DNA of 64,000 nt from Cymbidium sinense (GCA_021442155.1 CM038214.1:144866488-144930487); one strand, 5' to 3'. Shown: positions 22,846-35,430, numbered from the stretch's first letter. The notes: generated from the letters alone by a model not told the origin. Program-made: numbers and translations.

Positions 22846-24559
22846 TGTCCGACTTCTGGACTTATAACCGCCTGGAGTGGCTGCTAGCTAACTCCTCCTC
22901 CAATTTTAAAACCATATAGTTCGATCTTAAGAATTACAAGATAGCTAGGGTCGTTATTTAATTAGAAAGAGACTAAAGTCATAAACACACCTAAGAGACT
23001 AGAGCATGAGTGGTATGAGTATATGACTTAATCTATAGATGCAAATGTTTTTTTTATTTCATTTTATACACATTTTAATAGAGGCTTTAGGATTTCTTAT
23101 GCCTAAATGCATGATGAAATTGGTTATGGGTGAAATCACTAGAAGGTATTCTCCACACATGAGATGCCCTCACAGTCAAGCATTCCTTTATCGTGCAAGG
23201 ATGGAGATCCTTCATGTTCAAGAGAAAAAGAATATGCATGCATGATGTGCAACATACAACCATACAACTAAGGGGTTGCTAAATCTTTTAATTATCTTAT
23301 TTATGTCTTAGGATGATGAGGTTATGAGTTGTTTAAAATTTAGTTATATGAGTGATTAGTTGGGTAGAAAAGTTATTTTATCCTAAGAGCCTAATCATAT
23401 CCAAGCCACCCATTAAAGCATCAATCATTTTAGAAATTATGAAAAGCATGTCGTTCTAATGCACAATGTAAACATACCAATTATATAAACTATCATAAAA
23501 GAATAAAAGGTGCGGAACCACCATACAACTAAGAGAGAAAATGATGGGTATGAGCTCTAACATTATACAACCTAGAATATGAAAGAATAATTATAATTGT
23601 ATTAAATGCTATGGGGTCTTCTTTCTTCATATCCATTTTTTTTTGTTCCTTCTTTGATTTGGATGATGCTTGCTTCAAAGGCATCATAGGCACCCCAAGA
23701 TAAAGCCTTGCTCATCTAATCCCCATAGCACTAATCTATTTCCCATTACAAAATATTTTGAGGGAAAAGTAAATCTAACTACACCTAAAATAGAGGTTAA
23801 ATATACATATAATCCCAAGCAATTGTATTTATAATTTAGACTTAGCACCCTCCACATGGGTAATTAAGCCCACCATCCTAACTTGGATTATGCTTAAGGG
23901 ATTTAGAGTATTCACATTTATTTTTAAGCATCCATTAAGCATAATCCCATGCATATGATTAATATTAGCCTATCATTAGTCTACAAAGCATACACCCTAA
24001 CATCTAATCTAAAATAATACATCATAAAACATATGCATCACATCATACATCATACTAACTTAGAGCTAGAAGTGGTGACTTAATTCTAATGTGTGTATTA
24101 AGGCTTGTGGTGGTAAGTCTTGTTAGGCATTAGTGTTGTATTTTCTAAGTGTAGAAGGATTCAATTTAACATGAAAGGTTGATTTCACCTGAAGTAGTTT
24201 AATTGATTTGAGAATTTTAATTTTATTTTCTTTTTTGTTTCATTTGATTACACTTAGCAACTAAGTGTTATAAAGAGAAAAAGGATTTCCCATCCCTACC
24301 TTAAGTAATTTTCTAAAGTATATTAATTTGATTTAGTTCTCTTTAGTGAATGGCTTATTAAATGATTTAATTAATCCTAAGTTTAGGTTCACTTTAAATA
24401 ATCCCATTCAAAATGAAAGGCATCTTAAGATTAATTTAATTGAATTACTACCACATGACATATATTAAATCATTCCTTTTCATCACATGTAACATTCATA
24501 TGATTTAATCCTAAGTGTATCTATACATGCAACATATTTTAGCACACTTAAATGATGAA

Positions 24560-25260
24560 TGTATGTATATGTTTATAATTTATATTATATTTGATTGAAT
24601 TATTTAAACATATTAATTTAAAACTTTATCCAAATTCTTATACAAAAGGAAATTAGAATGAAATTAAATGCATCTGTTGTTAAAGGAAGTGAGGTAATCA
24701 AATGAAATGAGCTAGCTAAAGCCTCATATTCTGGGATGTCTATACCCATTTGCATTCAAACATATGTAAATTGTCATCAACATAGGAAGTAAGCTCCAAA
24801 TCATATGGATAATTAATTCAACCACTTAGTCAATTATGAATGCAAAATTTTAATGTAAAATGGGATTTTTCACTAATCACATATACATATACATGTACAA
24901 AGATATAGGCAAGTATGTGTCATTGTTAAACCGAAGTGAGGTAATCAAATGACTTCCTTGGGGCTAACTAAAGCCTCATTGGGATGTCCATACTTTATAC
25001 TTTCTTTTCTTGGACACACATGGATGTATACATAAATGAGGGAAAGAAAACCATGCAAAGATTGTATATTTTTTAATTGAATCATTTATATATATGAATT
25101 AAAGCTCTATCAAAATTCTAATGTTGAAATACATAAGAATGAAATCAAATGAATGGTATTGTTAAACCATGAAAGTGAAAGAGGTAATCAAATGGCCTCC
25201 TTGGGGCTAGCTAAAGCCTCTGTTGTTCCCAAGATGTGCATTACAATTCAATCTTATATA
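24560..25260 (+). repeat. ~245-bp triplication inside R1
   Basis: The mark 'gaggtaatcaaatg' occurs at 24,691, 24,938 and 25,181, each followed by a 'gctaactaaagcctc'-type word and preceded by 'ttgttaaa'. R2 has a single copy (about 51,440-51,530), so the amplification is local to R1. Confidence 0.75.
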
Positions 25261-27478
25261 AATCAACACCTGAATAGAGGAATGAGAACTCACCATTCAT
25301 ACACTTAAGCTATAAGCACATGCATTTCTTATGTATTTATAACTAGCATCATAACACATATTATTATTCATTTATAAGCTTTTGAAAAAAACATTTGGAT
25401 TTAATAGTTAATAATATATTACATATTAAATTAAACATGCAAGCACATAAAATCCATTTTATTTTACTTGATTTTGAAAATATGGATGTATGAATTCAAA
25501 TGACATACCAAATTTAACATGATTGGAAAGAGGATAATCAAATATAAACATGTGATTCATTAAACCAAACTAGTTCTTAAGGACAATCAAATCAAATAAG
25601 ACTATTTAAAGCAAATTAAAGCTTCTTTATTAATAAAGTTTTGGATTTGATTTGATTTAAAGAGGATAAGAGAAATCATCACTTATTATTTTAAACCCAT
25701 TCCCATTATTGATTTGATTTAATTTAAGTAAATGTAATTAAGTTTATTTTATGGGTTAATTAAGTTGAACCCTTGATGAATTAATTACCTTACCTATGTA
25801 AGGTAATTAACTAAATAATTATGTAATAATAATAAACATAACTATGATAACATGATGCATGGAAAATAAACTTACAATGATCCTAGAAAATAAAAGGGGC
25901 ATAATGCAATTGGCATGATTAATTAGATTAAGGGACTTAATTAATTACTCTTATTATTTTCCCACATGTGGACTAACCATAATTTCATTAAACTTCTTTG
26001 GGTTATTAAACACCTAAAGATCTACCCATGATTTAATTAATTCTGTGATGTGATTAAGATTTTTTGATTAAGTGATTTAATTAATTAGTTAAATCTTAAT
26101 TAATTTCATTTTAAAAGGGTGAAATGAACTTAGGGAAAGGGGTCCCAACCTATTCCTTAGTTCACTTATTGAACAATGATTAATAAACTTAATTAACTAA
26201 TTTATTACTATTCATCACATTAATTAATCATTAATTAACTTAAAAGAGTAGTTAAGGTAATTAGTCAATTTTCTTAATTAAGTGAGCAATAAATCCCAAG
26301 AAAATCATGGGAGGTAGAGTTCATCCCATTAAATTAACCCACAAATTTGGGATTAATTGCTCAATATTAAGGAGTAATTAAGCTAATTAATTTTTTAATT
26401 AAACATTAATTACTATTCAAAATAAGTTAAGAACATTATTAATTTATTCTCCTCCAAAATACCCTTAAAATGAGTATTTATTTGCATTTTCTATTTCTCT
26501 ATGATTTTTTTATGATTTCTATAAGTTTAATCCATTAAATATGATTAATTAAGCCTAATTAAAGCCTAATCATTAATCATGTGCATTGGCATCTCTTTCC
26601 GCATTGGCAGATTGGCTACTTAAAACCTTTTCGATATGTGGCGATGGTGGATGTGCTTTCTCATTCACGTCTATCTAAGATCAAACATCTATGATTAATA
26701 CCACAACTTAGTAGGATTAAATCATATTGACCTAGTGGATCTAATCATGATTATCCATTCTGATCATGAAATAGATGGTGCGTGATCTAACATCACAAGT
26801 GAGGGAGAATAGAGTCCGTCCGCCATTGATCACTTGATCCAAGCTTACTAGCACACAAATCAACTCCAAAATGATCCCACACCTTCATGTCATTAATCAG
26901 AGGGGATCCAACAGTCAAGATCATATGAGATGCAAGTTTTCTTCAAAATGGACCAACCCATTTTTTTCTAAGGATCAATTTTGTAAGCATACCTCACCGG
27001 AGCTACAGACTAGCGGCTCAAATGATTGAGGAAGCTTCATCTAGTGGAGATGAAGCCCTGTTGACCAATAATTGGATCAATTCCATGAGGTTCGCTCAGA
27101 AGGCCATGAACCGATGATTCAGAGCTCGACTTTGATTGAAGTCCCACCTCCGGTGCTCGGGAAGCTAGGGAGATGATTCATTATTGCTTGAGGCAGGAAG
27201 GTGTGTGTTAATTTGAGCTTGATGGAGAAATGGGAAAGTTAGGTTATAAATGGGAGTGTCCTATTTTGGGGACAATAATGGCATTTTATGATCAAGCAAT
27301 AAACTTGGGAGCTTAGGGAATACCTTTAGCGGGTCATCTTAGGTAGTTAGGGTTCTGAAGAATGATTTATATGTGTTTTTATGGAAACAGGGGTGTATAC
27401 CCAGGAGAGTCATGGGTGGCGAGGAGGAGGAGTGAGTTGCTTCGGCAGTTGGTTGGTTGAAGGTGTGGAGGTAGGCGC

Positions 27479-27578
27479 NNNNNNNNNNNNNNNNNNNNNN
27501 NNNNNNNNNNNNNNNNNNNNNNNNNNNNNNNNNNNNNNNNNNNNNNNNNNNNNNNNNNNNNNNNNNNNNNNNNNNNNN
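27479..27578. other. Assembly gap (100 N)
   Basis: Exactly 100 N, a conventional placeholder for unknown length. Comparison with R2 (left flank near 53,820, right flank near 54,998) suggests that roughly 1.2 kb is missing, mostly the TTGACC-rich tract. Reading frames drawn across it are meaningless. Confidence 0.95.
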
Positions 27579-28315
27579 GATCGATATATAAATTCAATTG
27601 TAATTGGCTTGGGTTCAAATGGGTTTTGGTTCTTTTGAACATTTCAAGTCAAAAGGGTTAAGTTAGGTTTGACTTGGGTTGATTTTGGTTTTGCTTGATG
27701 ATTGTAGATTTCATTTATATTTGTGAATATGATTGAAGGTATGATTGATTCATGAGAAATCAATCAATTTGGGTTTTGGAATGAAGGAATTTGGATGAGT
27801 CCAAGGAGTTGGGTCATGTGGCTTAGGTTTGGATTTTGATTTGATTTTATTTAGTTTTGATGATTTAAATGTATATTTCATTTAAATTTGAGAAGGTGAT
27901 TGAAAATATGAATGATTTGTGAGAAAATAAATTGACTTTAAATTGATTTGGATTAAGATTTGGCTAAGTCCATGGGATAGGTCATATGGCTTAGGAAGGG
28001 TTTCAAGTTTGGATTTGATCATGGGCTTCAATCATTTGGTTTTGGAATTTGGGCTTGGATTTTGATTTGAAGTTTATGTTTGAATTGAACTTGACGTTTG
28101 GTTTGAGAAGGTGAACATGGATTGGATTTGAGTTGTTGGGTAGTGGATTATCCTAATGTAAGGCATAACCTAATCTATGGTTAACCCTTCTGTCTTTTTG
28201 GCTTAGGTTAAGTGTTTACCTAATTTAGAAGTGTCTTATGACTAGGAAGTCTTAGTCTAGAAGACTCCATAGTCTAAGATGGGAAGATTTAATCCGCACT
28301 CCAAAAGTGAGGTCA

Positions 28316-28590
28316 AGCCTGGTCCATAGTGTTCTCTTGGAGATAGATGATTTGGAAGACCCAAGTGTTTCACATTATAGACGAATACATCTTTCAATAC
28401 TTTGTTTGGGAGACCATGGATACATGAGAACAACATAGTTTCATCCTCTCTACATCAGTGTATGAAGTTCATGAGAGGTGGGATCGTTTATGTTAAAGGA
28501 GATCTCAAACCATTTACAGCTCACGAGGTATATATGAGGATGCCTTACTACTTCACACAAAATCAACAAGTCTATTCTAAATCCAAAGTT
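28316..28590 (+). pseudogene. Protease C-terminal part, copy B
   Basis: Reads FGRPWIHENNIVSSSLHQCM from 28,405, the conserved C-terminal protease segment of Tat elements (LGRPWIH...STLHQ). It is followed by KPFTAHEVYMRMPYY. The active-site half is absent because R1 and the associated deletion replaced it. The frame is open from 28,402 to 28,593, so this piece is better kept than in copy A. Confidence 0.8.
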
Positions 28591-28591
28591 T

Positions 28592-28672
28592 AAAAATAAA
28601 AAAAAAGAAAAGAAAAGAAAGAGAAAAGAAAAGAAAAGAAAAGAGAAAATGAAAAAAAAAATAAAGGGAGCA
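28592..28672 (+). repeat. A/G-rich low-complexity tract, copy B
   Basis: AAGAAAAGAAA-type run directly after the protease, equivalent to 8,066-8,160 in copy A. Confidence 0.75.
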
Positions 28673-29599
28673 AAATAGACTTGGAGGAGGAAGTGGAGCG
28701 ATTAAATTCCACCCACGTTCAATACTCCATTCAAACATATGGGTAGGATGATCGACCTCCAAAGTGAGGAAGAGGCCATTTGAGGCAATCCTGTGGATAA
28801 AAAACCTCTTTATTAGCCACCCAATATAAGATATGACCCCTACTGAGTACACTATCCATATAGACTTAGAATCTAATTCATAGGATGAGTCTTATATGGT
28901 TCACAGACCAACTAGCTCTTCTCAGAAGTAGATTCCCTTGGAGGTGAAATTGAGCCAGATAGCAATGAAGACCGGGCTCCAAAGCAAAGCATAAGTATAT
29001 CCAAGTCTATATGTGAAATAGTTAGGCATCAGTTGGGAATCTTAGCTCTAACCCCACTTTCCTCTCAAAATGCTAAAGGTTTGGTTGTTAATGAAGCCCC
29101 TAAGTCATCCACGGGTGTGAAGACTCAGAGGTTCTTTCTGGGAGCATCAATTTCAAGTCAAGAAGTTGATGTAGAACTTGAGGATGATTCATATAAAGAT
29201 TTAATAGAATTACTTTTGATTTGCCTTATGTTCATAATTCAAAGAAAGAAAGGTTAAACCCACATAATTGGTCAAAGAACAAGTCAGACTACTTTGAAAG
29301 AATATGGAAGAACAAATGCAAAAGCTCTCAATCAAGATCAGGACTAGGATTCAGCATAATGGGTCCAATCGATGATGATGATTACTGCTTAGTCATCACC
29401 AATCATTTGGAATCTGATAGGTTCTTTTCAAATCACATTAACTCATATGAGGAGCTATTCTTAGAAACTTCAGATGATCCAAATGATTTTGAAGTCAAAG
29501 ATGCACTGCCAAAGTTTGAAGAAGAGATCAAGTCAACCATGGACGAGCTCAAGAAAATCAACTTAGGAACTGAAGAAGATCCATGCCCATACACGCTTC
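28673..29599 (+). pseudogene. Protease-RT linker, copy B
   Basis: Best preserved linker of the three copies: open frames 29,033-29,257 and 29,221-29,607 overlap through a frameshift. Words include LTPLSSQNAKGLVV, RFFLGASISSQEVDVELE and an acidic tail ending KKINLGTEEDP. Copy C shares the RFFLGAS...EVDVELEDDSYK segment at 55,907. Its role in the element is unknown; it precedes the RT fold. Confidence 0.7.
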
Positions 29600-30450
29600 T
29601 TTATTGAATGAAATTGAAACCAATGACTTAAGCTATTTTAGGACTACTTTGCATGGAGTTGAAGAGATTCTGATTGGCTCGACAGTCTATAAACTAGCAA
29701 TAGAGCCTACTACTAACCCTATCAAGTAAGCTCCTAGATGCATGTGATTAAACATAGAACAATAGGTCATTTATGAAGTCATGAAATTGATCGATACTGA
29801 CTTCATCCAAGAAGAAAAATACCCTACGGTTAGCTGTCATCCCATTTTAAAAAAGAATGGCCAAATTCACATATGCTTCAATTTTAGAGATTTAAATAAG
29901 GCATATCCAAAAGAAAAATTTCCACTATCAATCTTGAAGTTGATGGTAAACAGTGCCTCATCTCTTGTAGTCTTCTCTTTCATGGATGGCTCATATGGAT
30001 ATAACCAAATAAAGATGGCCCTGAAGATGAAAGAAACACTACTTTTAGAACCCCTAATCTGAATCTATTGCTATAAGGTCAAGCCTTTCAACCTTAAAAT
30101 GCTATACAAACGAGGCTATGACTTGAATCTTCGATGAACTCATTCATCATCAAGTCAAGAGCTATGTCAGTGATCTTGTGGTCAAAAGTAGAGAAAAGGA
30201 AGACCATCTCTTTTGACTTGAGAGTAGTTTTGAGTAAAGATAATTTAACCTCAAAATGAACCCCTAAAGTGTGCATTGAGTAGCTTGGAAAATTCTTTTG
30301 GGTTTGTTGTCCGACACTAGGGAATCAAAATCGATCCGAAGAAGATCAAGGCAATATTAGAAATGCCACCCCCTAAAAGTTTAACTCAACTCAGATCATT
30401 TCAAGGGCGGTTGGAGTATCTAAGAAACTTTATATCCAACATATCGGGAA
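29600..30450 (+). pseudogene. Reverse transcriptase, copy B
   Basis: Open block 29,781-30,062 covers HPILKKNGQIHICFNFRDLN and the first catalytic-Asp strand FMDGSYGYNQIKM. The YxDD box near 30,165 reads YVSD, so one catalytic Asp is replaced by Ser. Thumb words PPPKSLTQLRSF continue in the frame open from 30,363. Stops and frameshifts separate the blocks. Inactive on two counts: broken frame and mutated active site. Confidence 0.85.
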
Positions 30451-30955
30451 GATGTCAGCCATTCTCAACACTTATCAAAATATATGCCAAGTTTAAGTGG
30501 GATGACAAGTGTGAGCATGCCTTCAAAGACATCAAGCATTACTTGATGATACCGCTAGTTCTAGTAGCACCTATCCTGTGCAAGCTGCTCATGCTTTACA
30601 CTATTACATTAGATGACTCTCTTGGTGCTTTGTTGGCCCAAGCCAATGACGAAGGGAAGGAAAATGCACTCTACTATCTCAATCATTTTCTAATCCTTGC
30701 TGAGGATAATTATCCACCCATTGAGAAGCATTTCCTAGCTTTAATCTTTGCATCCCAAAAGCTACACATTACATGCTTCCTCATAAGGTGAACTTAATCT
30801 AGATTAATCCACTATCTCATGACACGTCGATGCTATCGGGTGGTACATGGTCCATGATCCTCTCATAGTTTGACATTACCTTTGTACCCTGCGTGAAAGC
30901 ACAAGCTAGGATTTCTTAGTACACACCCACATCTGTTGACTCTCTATAATGATGA
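30451..30955 (+). pseudogene. Gypsy-type RNase H, copy B
   Basis: Frame open to 30,791 contains FKWDDKCEHAFKDIK, LDDSLGALLAQANDEGK, ENALYYLNHF and EDNYPPIEKHFLALIFASQKL. A one-base loss in the HYML segment shifts the frame. The tether to the second RNase H (about 30,860-30,950) is only recognisable in pieces. Confidence 0.85.
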
Positions 30956-30979
30956 TCTCCCGATGAATAAATCATGAAC

Positions 30980-31430
30980 TTAGGGGATACTAGAATTCAT
31001 CAGGGAGATGTACTTTGATGGTGCACTCCTCAAAGAGGAGAAGAACCATAATCTACTATTCCAAAAGGCGTAGACTAGTTCTCTTAACTGACTGATGTGA
31101 TGAGATTCTCATATTATCATCCAATCTTTATAGAACAATGAAGTCAAATATGAGGCTCGATTTGGTCTAGAGTTAGCCATTACTATAAGCATCCATAACA
31201 TCAACATCTTGAGGATTCTCATAGTTATCAACCAAATCACTAGGTCCTATAAGGTTAAAAGCCCAAGCTCCATCACTACTACAAGTACACCATGGAGTTG
31301 TTGGCCCAAATCCCAAAGGTTACCACTTATAAGATTCCTCAAGGAGAGAATGCCATAGCATATGCTTTAGCCAAACTTGCCACGGAGTTGGCATGTTTGG
31401 AGGATGTCCATATCAATAAAGGTCCAAAAT
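30980..31430 (+). pseudogene. Second (archaeal-type) RNase H, copy B
   Basis: Starts at MYFDG near 31,009. The IYGDS strand equivalent near 31,205 has lost bases. The C-terminal AYALAKLATELA-like tail is visible near 31,360. Several short deletions break it. Confidence 0.65.
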
Positions 31431-31439
31431 AGACAAGTC

Positions 31440-32712
31440 TTATCCCTTATTGATATTGAACTCATTAAAAAGTACTCTCTTGAAGGGGAGGTTGCCATTA
31501 CCAAGAAGGATGAGGAGTTATATTGGAGGAACCATTCATGGATTACCTAAATAAAGGTAAACTACCTCAAGAGAAGTCCCAAGCCCATCAGATGAAGTAG
31601 AGAGCACTTTCCTACACTCTTGTAGATGGTGTATTGTACAGATGATCTTTTGATCATATGTGGTTATGTTATTTACACAAGCACAAAGCCCATAAGATCA
31701 TAACTGAGGTACACTCAAGATTATGTGAAGCCAACCAATCCGGTCAAAGATGAAAGCCAAGATCAAGAGACTAGGATACTACTATCGATGATCAAAGATT
31801 ACATGGATGGCTAAGAGATGCCACCAATGCCAAATATACAGTGTGGTCCTACACCAACCACCCAACATTCTACATCCTACATTGGCCTCATGGTCATTCG
31901 AGTGTTTGACATAGTGGGTCCGATTGATCCTCCTTCTTCCAAAGGTCATCGGTTCATCTTAGAGTACTTTCCCAAAGGGTGAAGGCAATTTCACTCAGAG
32001 GTCATAGCAGACATGTGCTCCAATTTTTTAGGAACCATATCGTATATAGGTTCAGAGTTCCTTCATGAATTATATCTAAATAGATCGCATTCAAGAGCAC
32101 CGAGATCAATAACTTTTCCGAGACATAATATAGATTGGAGATATTCTACCATCAACTACCGGGAAATGGCTTAGGAAGCCTTCAATAAAAAACTCTAATC
32201 CAAATCAAGAAGACACTCACAACAGCAAGTGGCATGAGCAATTAGTTGAAGCTTTGTGGGTCTACCACACCACATATAGAACTCCAACTTAGTCTACTCC
32301 TTTCTCAAGTGTATGGGTTCAAAGTCATTCTACCATTAGAAGTCCAACTCCCATCACTAAGGATAGTTGTGGGTAGCAAGATCATAACAGAGCATAATGC
32401 CAAGTTGCGGTTAGAAGAGCTCAAAGGTTTGGAGGAGAGATGGGCATGCCAAACCTCGAGACAAAAAGCTAAAATGATTCAAGCTCAAAGAAGTTGGTCC
32501 ATCTAGAGCTTTTCAAGTAGGAGAGCTTATTTTAGTTATAAGGAGACCAAATTGTTGCCCATCATAACATGGGTGGCAAGTTTGAACCCACTTGGGAAGG
32601 CCCTTTTCCATAGCAAGGAGGCTCTTATCCTTATTAATCATAAGGAGAGCACCCAATGTTTCCAATCAATGTGTGGTACTTAAAGAAATATTATAAATCA
32701 TGTTTAAAATAA
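31440..32712 (+). pseudogene. Integrase, copy B
   Basis: Recognised by alignment with copies A and C: the start after 'atagacaagtct', the zinc domain near 31,690-31,830, the core near 31,900-32,180, and the tail with HYKEST-like and KYY words ending about 32,712. It is the most decayed of the three. Bases around the first core Asp (31,907) are deleted, and the SDNG strand near 32,075 is lost. Only 32,246-32,506 stays open, and not in the integrase frame throughout. Confidence 0.7.
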
Positions 32713-32759
32713 TTATCATCAATGAAAATTCCATTTCAATTCAATCTCTTCCATGTTGA

Positions 32760-34158
32760 AAGTATTCTTGTGAATCGCCATGATGTGTTTAGGTAGGTGT
32801 AAGGAACCCGAGTGGCATCTATCCTTCATCGACACAACACAAACACAAACTACACACAAAAACATACAAAATAAATACATATATTTTGTCGGCTACTTTG
32901 AGTTGAGATAACACCCCATTAGCACTCACTCAAGAGGTCCTCTAGGTTGGGCGACATGCTACTTACACTCATGGTCTTCTTGCTTTGGAGGATGTAAGTC
33001 TGCTTTGCTTTTTTTTTTCCTTACTTGGCCACTACACAGAAGAGCATTTTTTTAGTTTTGTAGCATTATAATGGCCATAAGCTATCTCATGTTGGCTTCA
33101 TTTAAGAGGAAGTGAGTTTGCGCTTTCTTCTTGAATTAGCATAATCGACCGGGTTGAGTTTATTTGAGGTTTAGGATAAGTCCCTTAGTGGCTCCTTCTC
33201 TCCTGACTGCTTCATGTCTGGGTCAAGTCCTTCCTCGGGCCTCCCTGCTTAGTAGTCACTCTAGGTCAAATAGCATATGTCCCGTCGATGATAGATTATC
33301 CCGATGATCAGTTATGCTTGGAAAGTTGTAAGACTACATCCTTTCTTTCTAGATCATCGCACCCACAAGCACCTTAGTTGGTTAGTTCTCACTATGTGAT
33401 GGATACACCACTCACCATGATGGATACACCTTAAGTTGGTTGGTTCTCACACCTTAGGAGACACCACTCATGGAAAATGTAAGTCTGCTACACTTTCTCC
33501 TTGAGTTGGCCACTATATATCCATAGGCTTTCTTTTCCTGGGCTCAGAATAATGCCCTTAGCAGGACCTCCCTTGTGGGCACTATATCTGGATCACATCT
33601 TTTGCAACCCCATTTAGACACTACTTAGGTTACTATCAGATTGGATAGTTCCCTTCCTATTAGCCACCTTGGAGAATCCATCGGATGTGCGATTCTCCCT
33701 TGGTTTAGTAAATCAATGATAGGTCAAGGTCGACATATCCCCTTCTCGGTGGTCCTCACTTCAAAAGGGTCCACAAACATATAAATAAAATATATATTCA
33801 CTTGTGGATTAGGAGGACACCCCTAGTGGTACCTTTTCCCATGCAGGCATCCTATCTTTAGGGCAGTGTCAATAAAACTCCCTATAAGAATCATCTAACT
33901 ACTCTTGAGTTGATATAAATCCCCAATAGCATTCACTCAGTAGTCACCCTTAAGTCAGGTTCTATTTGTTGTGCTACCAATAGATCACCCTAGCAGTTGT
34001 TCCCTGCTTTAGAAGATGTAAGTCTACTATGCCTTCTTCCTAGCACAATTGTTGCACACCGAAAGGCAACCCCTTAGGTTGGCTAGCTCTACCCCATGAC
34101 CAATAGACTATCCATTTGGATTTGTAAATCTGAGAAAGGATAAGTCATATAGCTCTAT
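32760..34158 (+). repeat. 3' noncoding repeats of Tat copy B
   Basis: Same ~130-bp family as in copy A, with 'gatgtaagtc' marks near 32,990, 33,475 and 34,013 and variant marks between. Interrupted by L-B at 34,159. Confidence 0.75.
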
Positions 34159-34499
34159 TGAGCTCATTTTTAGGATGAGCTCTCAGCCCCTCCATCTTAG
34201 ACATAGGACTTCTCTTAGACTTTAAGAGTTCCATAGTCTTAAGACACATCTAGTGATTAGGTGGACACTCAACCTAGCCCTAGAGATTTAGAAGAGTTAG
34301 CCATAGGAATAGGTCATGCCTTAGTGGTGTTAGGAAAATTTGCCTACCCTTAGCTTGAACCATTCCTCACTTTCCTTCCTTCAAGTCAAACTCCAAATCA
34401 ATCTTATTTGATTTTCTCCAAACTCAAATAAACTCCATGTGATTGAAATTCATAATTGAAATCCATGATTGAAACCCATGAATGAAATTCCTAAGTCTA

Positions 34500-35430
34500 A
34501 ATCTTTCTTAAGTCCTTAATCTTCTCTTAAGGACTTAGCCTAAATTATGATCTAAACCAAATCAAACTCGTGAGATTTTCTCATAATTTATTTATATTCT
34601 AATTTTATTCACATATATAAATGAAATATAAATTCAAACCAATCAAACTAAACTCAAAATTCAAAATCAATTCATGAAATTTCCTAAGTCCCTTAATTCC
34701 CTTCTTAAGGACTTATCCAAAATCAACTCTAAATCAATTCAAACTCATGGGATTTTCTCATAAATCATTTATATTCTCATTTATATTCACATATATAAAT
34801 GAAATATTTATATAAATCAATCAAATCAAATCCAAAAATTAAATTCCAAATTTAAAATCCTTCTTAAGTCCTTAATTCCCTTTTAATGGACTTAGCCTAG
34901 ATCATGATCTAAACCAAATCAAACTCATGAGATTTTCTCATGATCAATTTATATTCTCATTTATATTCCCATATATAAATGAAATATAAATTCAAACCAA
35001 TCAAACTAATCTCAAAATTCAAAATCAATTCATGAAATTCCTAAGTCCTTTAAGTTTTCCTTCATGGACTTAGCTAAAATCATGTTCAAGTCAATTCAAA
35101 TTCATGGGATTTTCTCATAACCCATTTATATTCTCATTTATATTCACACATATAAATGGAATATAAATATAAATCAATCAAACCAAATTCAAAATTCAAG
35201 CTTCAAACTCCAAAATTTCCTAAGTCCTTTAAATTCTTTTAATGGACTTAGCCTAAATCATGATCAAATCACTTCAAACCCTTGAAATTTTCTCATAACA
35301 TTTATATTCTCATTTAGATTCACATATATAAATGAAATATAAATTCAAACAATCAAAACCAATTCCAAAATCAAACTCAAATCCACTCAAAATCCAACCT
35401 AAGCCTTTCAAGTCAAAATCTTGAACTTAG
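34500..35430 (+). repeat. ~178-bp tandem repeat in L-B (5-6 units)
   Basis: Unit starts ('taagtcc' mark) at 34,507, 34,683, 34,863, 35,041 and 35,220 give periods of 176, 180, 178 and 179 bp. A further partial unit is at about 35,415. Each unit contains the hairpin CATTTATAT...ATATAAATG. L-A has about two units, R1 two and R2 three. Confidence 0.85.

Larger units (their letters stand above)
22846..28315 (-). mobile_element. Large noncoding TG...CA element, inverted copy R1
   Basis: Reverse complement of L-A, recognisable along its length. For example, 22,856-23,010 mirrors 20,160-20,310, and 28,150-28,300 mirrors 13,900-14,070. Its right end is intact (AAAAGTGAGGTCA). On the left about 0.7 kb is missing compared with R2, and the join to gag near 22,845 has no element terminus. 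Contains a 100-N gap. On the right it abuts PR of Tat copy B at the same position as R2 in copy C. Confidence 0.75.
28316..34158 (+). mobile_element. Tat/Ogre-type retrotransposon, copy B (decayed, central part)
   Basis: Continues copy B after R1, from inside PR through RT, both RNases H, integrase and the 3' repeats, until L-B interrupts it. Tract X at 40,659-43,005 is its distal continuation, because copy C shows the same sequence uninterrupted (60,960-61,100). With the gag scrap at 22,384 this gives one element split by two insertions of the same 7-kb family in opposite orientation. Confidence 0.8.

Noticed and set aside
27379..27642. Open frames on both strands across the N gap
   Set aside because: Produced by unknown bases; no evidence of coding.
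22846..34158. DNA transposon with 6-kb terminal inverted repeats enclosing a pol gene
   Set aside because: R1 and L-B flank pol of copy B in inverted orientation, but the same sequences occur singly in copies A and C and interrupt Tat sequence at both sites, so they are separate insertions.
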